A DNA stretch of 35,778 bases from Gemmatimonadota bacterium (lineage in GTDB: Bacteria > Gemmatimonadota > Gemmatimonadetes > Gemmatimonadales > GWC2-71-9). Made by a program: the position numbers and the translations under genes. Location of the stretch: contig QHVC01000109.1 of assembly GCA_003222205.1 (NCBI GenBank), positions 1 to 35,778 on the forward strand. Direction: 5' to 3'. Every line of letters begins with the position of its first letter. Position 1 is the stretch's first letter. The notes beneath the pieces are model-generated. The model searched no databases. It saw only the letters and a program-made list of their open reading frames with translations, and was not told the origin of the DNA. Shown here one piece after another: positions 28,777 to 35,282 of the stretch.

Positions 28777-29261
28777 TGAAGGGACGCCATCCGCGCGACT
28801 CCGAGACGGTGATGTCGGAGTTGATGATGCCGCAGCACGCCAACATCATGGGCAACGTGTTCGGCGGCGTGGTGCTGGCGCTCGTCGACCGCGTCGCCGC
28901 CGTCGCCGCGATCCGCCACTCCCACCGCCAGTGCGTCACCGTGTCCGTCGACAAGGTCGATTTCCGCGAGCCGATCCACGTGGGCGAGCTCTTGACGGCC
29001 TACGCGCGGGTCAACTTCGCCGGCAAAACGTCGATGGAGGTGGGGGTCAAGGTGCTCTCCGAGAACCCGCTCACCGGCGAGAAGCGTCACACCAACTCGT
29101 GTTATCTCACCTACGTCGCGCTCGACGACAACCGCGTGCCCACCGAGGTGCCGCCGATCCTTCCCGAGACGCCCGACGAGAAGCGCCGCTACGACCGCGC
29201 CGCCCAACGGCGAGCGGGTAGGGTCATGGACCGGCGCTTTGATCAGGGGCGCGGTGAATAA
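28776..29261 (+). CDS. Hotdog-fold acyl-CoA thioesterase
   Basis: This 161-residue protein is a single hotdog domain of the YciA/ACOT type. It has SELMMPQHANIMGNVFGGVVLALVDRVAAVAA, the helix with the conserved N/D-GG-x-x-L-x-x-x-D, followed by VTVSVDKVDFREPIHVGE and TNSCYLTYVALDD. These enzymes hydrolyse acyl-CoA to free fatty acid and CoA in the cytoplasm. Start: ATG at 28776, overlapping the nadE stop by one base (TGATG). The C-terminus (MDRRFDQGRGE) is followed at once by the inverted heptamer element. It opens a run of lipid-related genes. Confidence 0.9.
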   Translation: MKGRHPRDSETVMSELMMPQHANIMGNVFGGVVLALVDRVAAVAAIRHSHRQCVTVSVDKVDFREPIHVGELLTAYARVNFAGKTSMEVGVKVLSENPLTGEKRHTNSCYLTYVALDDNRVPTEVPPILPETPDEKRRYDRAAQRRAGRVMDRRFDQGRGE

Positions 29262-29263
29262 CT

Positions 29264-29365
29264 GAATGCAGAATGGGGAATGCGGAATGCGGAATTTCGA
29301 GGTGAGCGTCGTGGCGAACGACCACACCCGGGCATTCCGCATTCCGAATTCCGCATTCCGCATTT
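29264..29365. repeat. Inverted pair of GGAATGC heptamer arrays
   Basis: The left arm (29264-29296) contains GAATGCA, GAATGGG and two GAATGCG units. The right arm (29332-29365) contains the facing CATTCCG units. The 35-base core between them includes GAGCGTCGTG at 29304-29313. The element fills the gap between the thioesterase and the patatin gene and abuts the latter's GGTGGTAGG ribosome-binding site. Confidence 0.85.
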
Positions 29366-29374
29366 GGTGGTAGG

Positions 29375-30187
29375 GTGGCTCGGGTTGCGGCTGTGCTCAG
29401 TGGGGGTGGGGCGAAAGCATTCGCCTGCGTGGGCGCTTGGCGGGCGATCATCGAAGCTGGCCACGAGGTGGTGGCGATCGTCGGGACGTCGTTCGGCGCC
29501 GTGGTGGGCGCGGCGCTGGCCGCGGGCCGAACGCCCGACGACCTCGCGGCCGGGCTCGGTGGCCTCTCCCGCAACGACGTCGCCGCGATCGATCCCTGGG
29601 CGATCGTCAAAGGCATCTTCGCCACGCATGTCCTGAAACCCGATGGGCTGAAGCGCGTCATCGCGCGCCTCGTGCCGGCGACGCGGTTCGACGAGCTGCG
29701 GATTCCCCTCACCGTCACCGCCACCAATCTCGATACCGGCGAGCTGACGCTGTTCGGCGCCGGCGGCCGCAACGACGCGTCCCTCGGCGACGCGCTGTAC
29801 GCGACCTGTGCGCTGCCGGTGTATTTCCCGCCGGGGCTGATCGACGGCGGCCGCTTCGGGGACGGGGGGCTGCGGGCGGTGCTGCCGCTCGAGCCGGCGC
29901 AGCGCATCGCGTGCGACCTCGTCGTCGCGGTGGATGTGGGACCCGGGTTTGACGAAGCAGCGCCGCCCGAGCGCCGCGCGTCCTTGCCGGGGTTGGTCCG
30001 CGTCCACGGCGAATCCGAGCGCATCATGATGGCGGCGCAGACGGAGCGGGCGATCGCGGCGTGGCCGCGGACGGCGCCGCGGCTCGTCGTCGTGCGGGCG
30101 GTCGCCGAGCGGGAGGCGACGTTCGCGGTGCATCAGCTCGAGCGCTACCGCGAGGCCGGATACCGCCGCACCCGCGAGGCGCTGTGA
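29375..30187 (+). CDS. Patatin-like phospholipase
   Basis: This 270-residue protein has the patatin oxyanion-hole motif SGGGAKAFA at residues 9-17, the nucleophile elbow GTSFG (Ser39) and the catalytic Asp in the DGG motifs near residue 156-163 (IDGGRFGDGGLR). Such enzymes deacylate phospholipids. There is no signal peptide, so it is cytoplasmic or on the inner membrane face, like RssA. Start: GTG at 29375, with a purine-rich GGTAGG in front, directly after the heptamer element. Its last bases overlap the MFS gene by four bases (GTGA), so the lipase and transporter are probably coupled. Confidence 0.88.
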   Translation: MARVAAVLSGGGAKAFACVGAWRAIIEAGHEVVAIVGTSFGAVVGAALAAGRTPDDLAAGLGGLSRNDVAAIDPWAIVKGIFATHVLKPDGLKRVIARLVPATRFDELRIPLTVTATNLDTGELTLFGAGGRNDASLGDALYATCALPVYFPPGLIDGGRFGDGGLRAVLPLEPAQRIACDLVVAVDVGPGFDEAAPPERRASLPGLVRVHGESERIMMAAQTERAIAAWPRTAPRLVVVRAVAEREATFAVHQLERYREAGYRRTREAL

Positions 30188-31404
30188 ACGTCGCGCGCCG
30201 CGGGCTCATCATCCTGTCGCTGATCAATCTCTTCAACTATGTCGACCGCTACATCATCGCCGCGATCTCCGAGTCGCTGCGCCATTCGGCGCTGCACATC
30301 AGCGATCTGCAATACGGTCTGCTGGGCAGCGGCTTCATCGTCGTCTACATGGCGACGGCGCCGGTGTTCGGCGCGCTGGGAGACACCCGCTCGCGCCCGC
30401 GACTCATTGCCCTCGGCGTCACGATCTGGAGCGTGGCGACCGCTTTGGGCGGTCTGGCGTGGAGTTTCGCGAGCCTTCTGGCGGCGCGGACCATGGTGGG
30501 CGTCGGCGAAGCGGCGTACGGCACCATCTCGCCCAGCCTGCTCGCCGACTACTTCAGGAAAGAGTTCCGCGGCCGCGTGTTCGGGGTGTTCTTCCTCGCG
30601 ATTCCCGTCGGCTTCGGCTTGGGGCTCGCGATCGGCGGGCTGATGGACGTGCACTTCGGGTGGCGCAGCGCGTTCTTCGTGGCGGGCATCCCCGGCCTCG
30701 TCCTCGCCGCGCTGGCGCTCAAGCTCCACGACCCGCCGCGCGGGATCCAGGATGACGTCACCCCGAGCGCGCGCGCCCCTCGCGCGCGCCAGGGGGTCGC
30801 GGCCGCGTACCGCGCGCTGCTGCGCAATCGGCCCTACGTCCTCACCGTGCTCGGCTACGCCGCCTACACCTTCGCCCTGGGCGGCATGGCGCTTTACATC
30901 GTGAAATTCCTGGAGCGCGTGCGCGGCGTGTCGGAAGGGCAGGCGTCGGTGGGTTTTGCGGCGATCGTGATCGCGACGGGATTAATCGGGATCGCCCTCG
31001 GCGGCTGGCTGAGCGACCGGCTGCTCAAGGTCACGAAGCAGTCGTACCTCTGGGTATCGGGCATCGCGACGCTGATCGCCGCCCCGCTCGCTCTGGTCGG
31101 CGTCACGGCGGCGACGCCGGCGGTGTATTGGACCGCCATCGTGCTGGCGCAGCTGCTGTTGTTCGCATCGACGGGGCCGGTGAACTCGGCGATCGTGAAT
31201 GTGGTCGCGCCTGAGATACGGGCGACGGCGGTGGCGGTGAGCATTTTTACGATTCACATCCTCGGAGATGTGCCGTCGCCGACGCTGATCGGCGCCATCT
31301 CGGACGCGACGTCGCTGACGAAGGCGGTGCTGATTATACCGGTGGCGCTGCTGGTGAGTGGAGCGGTGTGGACGTATGCGGCCAAGAAAGGCATAGAGGC
31401 ATAG
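30184..31404 (+). CDS. MFS transporter of the Spinster-like type
   Basis: This 406-residue protein has about 12 helices. It carries Spinster-family hallmarks: NLFNYVDRYIIAAI in helix 1, then FGALGDTRSRPRLIALG in the first loop (MFS A-motif), and GVGEAAYGTISPSLLADYF in helix 4. Spinster proteins are linked to sphingolipid and lysophospholipid movement. Placement directly after a patatin and before an acyltransferase gene fits lysolipid recycling. Start: GTG at 30184, four bases inside the patatin stop. The last codons (GGC ATA GAG GCA TAG) belong to an AGGCATAG octamer array. Confidence 0.87.
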   Translation: MNVARRGLIILSLINLFNYVDRYIIAAISESLRHSALHISDLQYGLLGSGFIVVYMATAPVFGALGDTRSRPRLIALGVTIWSVATALGGLAWSFASLLAARTMVGVGEAAYGTISPSLLADYFRKEFRGRVFGVFFLAIPVGFGLGLAIGGLMDVHFGWRSAFFVAGIPGLVLAALALKLHDPPRGIQDDVTPSARAPRARQGVAAAYRALLRNRPYVLTVLGYAAYTFALGGMALYIVKFLERVRGVSEGQASVGFAAIVIATGLIGIALGGWLSDRLLKVTKQSYLWVSGIATLIAAPLALVGVTAATPAVYWTAIVLAQLLLFASTGPVNSAIVNVVAPEIRATAVAVSIFTIHILGDVPSPTLIGAISDATSLTKAVLIIPVALLVSGAVWTYAAKKGIEA

Positions 31405-31420
31405 GGGCGTAGAGGCATAG
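31389..31420. repeat. AGGCATAG octamer array that supplies a stop and a start codon
   Basis: Four exact-length octamers (AGGCATAG, AGGCATAG, GGGCGTAG, AGGCATAG) run from 31389 to 31420. The second gives the stop codon of the MFS gene. The last G starts the GTG of the acyltransferase gene. Single AGGCATAG copies also end the Nudix gene (4519-4526) and the acyltransferase gene (32774-32781). Confidence 0.8.
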
Positions 31421-32781
31421 TGAGATCCGCTCTCCGTTCCTTCTTCGCTCTGGTCCTGCGGATTTTCTTTCGCCGTATCGAAGTCTCCGGTGTTGAGCAC
31501 GTCCCCTCCGTTGGTCCTGTCCTCTTCGTCCTCAATCACCCCAACGGCCTCATCGATCCCGGCTTCCTCCTCTGTCTCGCGCCGCGCCGCGTCTCCTTCC
31601 TCGCCAAGGCGCCGCTGTTCCGGATGCCGCTGGTGGGCTGGCTGTGCCGTACCTTCCAGGCCATTCCCGTGCACCGCCGCCAGGACGCGGGCGCGGACCC
31701 GGCGCAGAACCGCGAGACCTTCGAGGCCGCTCGGCGCGTGCTCGCCGGCGGCGGCGCCATCGCGATCTTCCCCGAGGGCACCTCCCACAACGATCCGCAG
31801 CTGCGGCCCTTCAAGACGGGGGCGGCGCGCATCGCGCTGGGGGCCGCGGCGGCGCTGGGCGCGGGCACGAGGCCGATCCGCATCGTCCCCGCCGGTCTCT
31901 ACTATCGGGCCAAGCAGACCTTCCGCAGCGCCGCGCTGCTGCACTACGGCGAGCCGTTCGACGTTCCCGCCATCGCGCTGGCGCCGGGCGCCGAGCCGCC
32001 GGTCGAAGCGGTGCGCGCGCTCACGGAGCGGATCGGTCAGGCGCTCGCCGAGCTGACGCTGCAGGCCGAGCGGGTGGAGGCCCTGGCGCTGGTCGCCCGG
32101 GCGCAGCGGATCTTTTCGACGGCCGACGAGCCGCCCGCGGCGCCGGCGCCTCTCGCCCAGGAGCTGGAAGTGCAACGGCGGTTCGTGCTGGGCTATCGGC
32201 TGCTGCGCGAGCGCTGGCCCGACCGCTTCACGGCGCTGCAGGCGCGGATCGATCGTTACGAGAGCGAGCTTACGGCGGCGGGGCTCGACCCTCGGCATCT
32301 CACCCCGCGGACGTACACCTTCGCGCGCGTGCTGCGCTACGTCGTGCAGAGTGTGCTGGTGTTCGCGCTGCTGTTGCCGCCGGCGCTGGCGGGGGCGCTG
32401 GTGCACTATCCCGCCTATCGGATCGTGGGCTACGTCGCGACGGGGATCTCGAAGGGCGACGAATCGGCGCTGGCGACCGTCAAGCTGCTCGCGGCGACGC
32501 TGCTGTTCCCGCTGACGTGGGCCGCCGTGGGCGTCGCGGTGTGGATCTGGACCAAGGGGAACGTCGTCGCGACGGTGGGGACGGTGGCGGTGCTGCCGGT
32601 GGCGGGGCTGGGATCGTTGGTGTTCTTCGAGCGCGTCGACAGGTTGATCGGAAGAATACGAGCGTTGGGGCTGCTGCTGTTCAGGAAGTGGGCGTTTATG
32701 CGGCTGGTTGCGGAGAGAAGAGCCATCAGGGCGGAAATTATCGCACTTGGGAAAGAGTTGGGGCTGGTGGTAGAGGCATAG
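31420..32781 (+). CDS. PlsC-family glycerolipid acyltransferase, long form
   Basis: This 453-residue protein has the PlsC acyltransferase domain at about residues 15-225. Motif I is NHPNGLID with H40-x5-D46, one residue longer than the classic HX4D but as in the NHPN-type branch and yeast Gat proteins. Motif III is FPEGTS at 116-121, and PAGLYYRAKQTF is motif IV-like. The C-terminal half has helices and two or three hydrophobic segments at about 305-400, so it is membrane bound. The reaction is transfer of an acyl group to glycerol-3-phosphate or lysophosphatidate. Start: GTG at 31420, within the octamer array. It ends in another AGGCATAG unit. Confidence 0.85.
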   Translation: MRSALRSFFALVLRIFFRRIEVSGVEHVPSVGPVLFVLNHPNGLIDPGFLLCLAPRRVSFLAKAPLFRMPLVGWLCRTFQAIPVHRRQDAGADPAQNRETFEAARRVLAGGGAIAIFPEGTSHNDPQLRPFKTGAARIALGAAAALGAGTRPIRIVPAGLYYRAKQTFRSAALLHYGEPFDVPAIALAPGAEPPVEAVRALTERIGQALAELTLQAERVEALALVARAQRIFSTADEPPAAPAPLAQELEVQRRFVLGYRLLRERWPDRFTALQARIDRYESELTAAGLDPRHLTPRTYTFARVLRYVVQSVLVFALLLPPALAGALVHYPAYRIVGYVATGISKGDESALATVKLLAATLLFPLTWAAVGVAVWIWTKGNVVATVGTVAVLPVAGLGSLVFFERVDRLIGRIRALGLLLFRKWAFMRLVAERRAIRAEIIALGKELGLVVEA

Positions 32782-32793
32782 TAGATTGCTCCC

Positions 32794-33210
32794 GTGCCCA
32801 AGAAATACTTCACCCTCGATCAGGCCAACAAGACGCTCCCCCTCGTCCGGAAGATCGTCACCGACATCACGGCCCTCCACCCCGTCTGGCGCGACCTCGT
32901 GTACCGCTACGAGCTCGTCGCCGCCCAATCGGATCCCAAGTGGGGTGAGTCGACCGAGCAGGTCGCCCTGCGCACGCAGATCGAAGCCGTCGCGCGGCAG
33001 ATCAACGGCTACATGGTCGAGCTCGAGGAGATCGGCTGCGTGTTCAAAGGCTTCGAGGAAGGACTCGTCGATTTCTACGGCCAGCTCGACGGCCGCGAGA
33101 TGTTCTGGTGCTGGAAGCAGGGCGAAGAGCGGATCAGCCACTGGCACGAGCTGGAGGCCGGCTTCGCGGGCCGCCAGCCGATTCCCGAACTGCTGACGAG
33201 GAGTACCTGA
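32794..33210 (+). CDS. DUF2203 family protein
   Basis: This 138-residue cytoplasmic protein matches DUF2203: YFTLDQANKTLPLVRKIVTDI at the N-terminus and the C-terminal signature GLVDFYGQLDGREMFWCWKQGEERISHWHELEAGFAGRQPI. It is helical in the first half. The family has no established function. The conserved Cys/His/Glu near the end might bind metal. Start: GTG at 32794, 12 bases after the acyltransferase gene. Its stop overlaps the next start (TGATG). Confidence 0.88.
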   Translation: MPKKYFTLDQANKTLPLVRKIVTDITALHPVWRDLVYRYELVAAQSDPKWGESTEQVALRTQIEAVARQINGYMVELEEIGCVFKGFEEGLVDFYGQLDGREMFWCWKQGEERISHWHELEAGFAGRQPIPELLTRST

Positions 33211-33659
33211 TGCGTGGCTTCTGGCTCCTGGTGCACGTGCTCGGCTTCACCCTGTGGCTGGGCGCCGGCATCGCCACCATGATCGCGGGGCTGACCGCCA
33301 AGCGCTTCGCGCCCGCCGAGCGGCTCGCGGCCTATCGGGTGATGAGCGCCGTGTTTCGGATGGTCGTCGCGCCGGGGGCCGTGGGCGTGCTCGTCGGCGG
33401 CTTCATACTCAGCGCGCCCTACATGCGCAGCGACGTGCCCGGCTGGCTGGGGCTGATGATGGGAGCGGGCGGCTTGGGCGCGCTGATCGTGCTGTTCGTG
33501 GTGGTCCCGACCGCGGCGCGCCTGGGCCGATTGGAGCTGGATCCGCGCGGAGAGCTGCCGGAAGCGTTTCCGAGACTGCGCAAGACGCAGATCGTGAGCG
33601 CGTCGCTTGCGGGATTATTGGGGATTATTGCGCTGATTGCGGGGACGGCGCTCAAATAG
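33210..33659 (+). CDS. Small integral membrane protein (DUF2269-like)
   Basis: This 149-residue protein has four predicted transmembrane segments, at about residues 3-28, 50-70, 80-105 and 128-147. It starts MRGFWLLVHVLGFTLWLGAG, a His-containing first helix like that of DUF2269 and CopD-like proteins. No catalytic motif is visible. Start: ATG at 33210, with GAGGAG eight bases earlier, coupled to the DUF2203 gene. Its last 45 bases are overlapped on the other strand by the mutY tail. Confidence 0.75.
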   Translation: MRGFWLLVHVLGFTLWLGAGIATMIAGLTAKRFAPAERLAAYRVMSAVFRMVVAPGAVGVLVGGFILSAPYMRSDVPGWLGLMMGAGGLGALIVLFVVVPTAARLGRLELDPRGELPEAFPRLRKTQIVSASLAGLLGIIALIAGTALK

Positions 33660-34340
33660 ACGCCAAGACGCCGAGCGCCTCAGCGTCTTAACCAGTCGTC
33701 TCCCCGTCTTGCAGTGGGGTTGCACCGGGCATTCCCCGCATCTGGGCTTCCTCGCCACACAGATCAGCGCTCCCAGCTCCATCAGCGCCTGATTGAATCT
33801 CCAGGCCCTCTTCCCATCCTTCGGTACCAGCATCGAAGCCAGCCGCCACACCCGTTGCACGTTGCCCGTTACCCGTTGCCCGAGAAATACTCGCCGGATG
33901 ACGCGGGCAACGTTGGTATCGACTGCGGGGACCGCCTTCTCGAACGAGAAAGACGCTATCGCGCCGGCCGTATACGGCCCCACACCAGGGAGCTTCTCGA
34001 GCTCTTGCGGTGTTGCTGGTAGCGTGCCGTCGTGCCGTCGTGCGACTTGTCTTGCAAGCGCGTGGAGATTGGAAGCTCTGGCGTAGTAGCCGAGGCCGTC
34101 CCAAGCTTCGCGGACTGCCTTGGGCCTCGCGCGGGCCAGCTTCTCGAGCGTGGGGAACCGCTTCAAGAACCTTGGATAGAACTCCAACACCCGGGCGACC
34201 TGTGTCTGTTGGAGCATGAATTCCGACACGGCGACACGGTACGGATCGCGCGTCTTGCGCCACGGCAGGTCGCGCGCGGCGCGCGCGTACCAGGCAAGAA
34301 GCTTGCGTATGAACCTTTGGGCTATGGACTTGGCAACCAT
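33615..34340 (-). CDS. mutY: A/G-specific adenine glycosylase MutY, short form
   Basis: This 241-residue protein has the HhH-GPD fold with SEFMLQQTQVARV (catalytic Glu), the HhH hairpin LPGVGPYTAGAIASF and the catalytic Asp in AVDTNVARV. The 4Fe-4S cluster cysteines are in C-x6-C-x2-C-x5-C (CVARKPRCGECPVQPHC). It removes A mispaired with 8-oxoG. The usual C-terminal Nudix-like domain (giving about 350 residues) is missing. The tail after the cluster (LVKTLRRSASWRLFERRPR) is encoded by a repeat hairpin and by antisense of the neighbouring membrane gene. Start: ATG at 34340, with GGAAGG just before; an ATG eight codons earlier is possible. A heptamer array is inserted in frame at 33851-33885. 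Confidence 0.87.
   Translation of the reverse strand: MVAKSIAQRFIRKLLAWYARAARDLPWRKTRDPYRVAVSEFMLQQTQVARVLEFYPRFLKRFPTLEKLARARPKAVREAWDGLGYYARASNLHALARQVARRHDGTLPATPQELEKLPGVGPYTAGAIASFSFEKAVPAVDTNVARVIRRVFLGQRVTGNVQRVWRLASMLVPKDGKRAWRFNQALMELGALICVARKPRCGECPVQPHCKTGRRLVKTLRRSASWRLFERRPRNQRNNPQ
33665..33689. repeat. Hairpin repeat between the membrane gene and mutY
   Basis: AAGACGC (33665-33671) pairs with GCGTCTT (33683-33689), with inner GAG and CTC. It starts six bases after the stop of the membrane gene and may end its transcript. It also lies inside the mutY coding sequence and supplies part of its C-terminal tail. AGACGCC-type heptamer units can be seen around it. Confidence 0.65.
33851..33885. 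repeat. In-frame heptamer array inside mutY
   Basis: Five seven-base units (CCCGTTG, CACGTTG, CCCGTTA, CCCGTTG, CCCGAGA) lie in the mutY frame and are translated as GQRVTGNVQRVW. The segment follows directly after the conserved catalytic Asp strand (VDTNVARVIRRVF). It replaces the loop that normally leads to the next helix. Confidence 0.8.
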
Positions 34341-34378
34341 TACCTTCCAAGATAGAGCGCCCATGCGCGAACACCATA

Positions 34379-34483
34379 ACGCGGAACGCGGAGGTCGGAA
34401 CGCGGAACATTGGCGGGGAGCGTCGTGTCACCACGGCGCCCACCTCGCTGTTCCGCGTTCCGAGTTCCCACTTTCGCGTTGGG
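34379..34483. repeat. Inverted pair of GGAACGC heptamer arrays
   Basis: The left arm (34379-34410) has GGAACGC, GGAGGTC and GGAACGC units. The right arm (about 34450-34483) has the facing GTTCCGC, GTTCCGA and GTTCCCA units. The core between them contains GAGCGTCGTG at 34418-34427, at the same offset from the arm as in the element at 29264-29365. It separates the divergent mutY and mlaE genes and ends just before the GGGAGG ribosome-binding site of mlaE. Confidence 0.8.
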
Positions 34484-34490
34484 AGGCCCC

Positions 34491-35282
34491 ATGGCGGACG
34501 TGACCGCCGTTCTCGACCTGCGACGGCTCGTCGGCCGCTGGAGTCTCCGCGCCGCCGGCCACACCGGGCGCTTCTCCTTCTTCGTCGCCGACATGTTCCG
34601 CGGCCTCGGCGAGTGGCGCACCTATCTCCCCCGCACCTTCGAGCAGGCCATCGCCATCGGCTACGGCTCGCTGTTTATCGTCCTCTTGATCGCCGGCTTC
34701 GCGGGGGGCGTGACGGCGCTGCAAACCGGCTATCAGTTCACCGGCGCCTATCCTCTATATATCGCGGGCGGCGTGATCTCCGAGTCGGTGGTCCTGGAGC
34801 TGGGCCCCGTGCTCACCGCCCTGATCCTCGCCGGCCGCATCGGCGCCCGCTACGCCGCTGAGCTGGGCACCATGCGCGTCACCGAGCAGATCGACGCGCT
34901 GGAGAGCCTGGGCCGCTCGCCGATGTCGCACCTGATCCTGCCGCGTTGCATCGCCGGGATCATCACGATCCCCGCCCTGGTGATGTTCGCGAACCTGATC
35001 GGCTTCCTGGTCGGCTGGTTCGCGGCCAAGCAATCGCTGGGCATCTCCAACGCCGACTTCGAGTACGGCGCGCGCTACTTCTTCAAGTCGTTCGACCTGT
35101 GGTACTCGGCGATCAAGGCGTTCGCCTTCGCCGGCGCCGTCACCGTGATCCCCTGCTACATCGGGTTCAACACGCAGCAGGGCGCCGAAGGGGTGGGGAA
35201 GGCGACGACGCAGGCGGTCGTCGCGGCCTCGGTCGTGGTGCTGCTGCTCGACTTGGTCCTGGCGCAGGTGCTGCTCACATGA
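34491..35282 (+). CDS. mlaE: MlaE-type ABC transporter permease
   Basis: This 263-residue protein matches the MlaE permease family. It has an amphipathic N-terminal part, then TYLPRTFEQAIAIGYGSLFIV, five or so transmembrane helices, and the conserved cytoplasmic segment GRIGARYAAELGTMRVTEQIDALESLGRSPM. The end is GFNTQQGAEGVGKATTQAVV. MlaE with MlaF moves phospholipid between the inner membrane and a periplasmic MlaD hexamer. Start: ATG at 34491, with GGGAGG four bases before. Its stop overlaps the mlaF start (ATGA). MlaD would be expected beyond the window edge. Confidence 0.92.
   Translation: MADVTAVLDLRRLVGRWSLRAAGHTGRFSFFVADMFRGLGEWRTYLPRTFEQAIAIGYGSLFIVLLIAGFAGGVTALQTGYQFTGAYPLYIAGGVISESVVLELGPVLTALILAGRIGARYAAELGTMRVTEQIDALESLGRSPMSHLILPRCIAGIITIPALVMFANLIGFLVGWFAAKQSLGISNADFEYGARYFFKSFDLWYSAIKAFAFAGAVTVIPCYIGFNTQQGAEGVGKATTQAVVAASVVVLLLDLVLAQVLLT

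Noticed and set aside
30982-33147. Open frame of 721 codons on the minus strand opposite the MFS and acyltransferase genes
   Set aside because: It spans three clearly real plus-strand genes and the octamer array, and its translation is rich in Arg, Gln and His as expected for antisense of high-GC genes.
149-34483. Short tandem repeats as CRISPR arrays
   Set aside because: Units are 7-15 bases with no unique spacers, and no cas genes are present.
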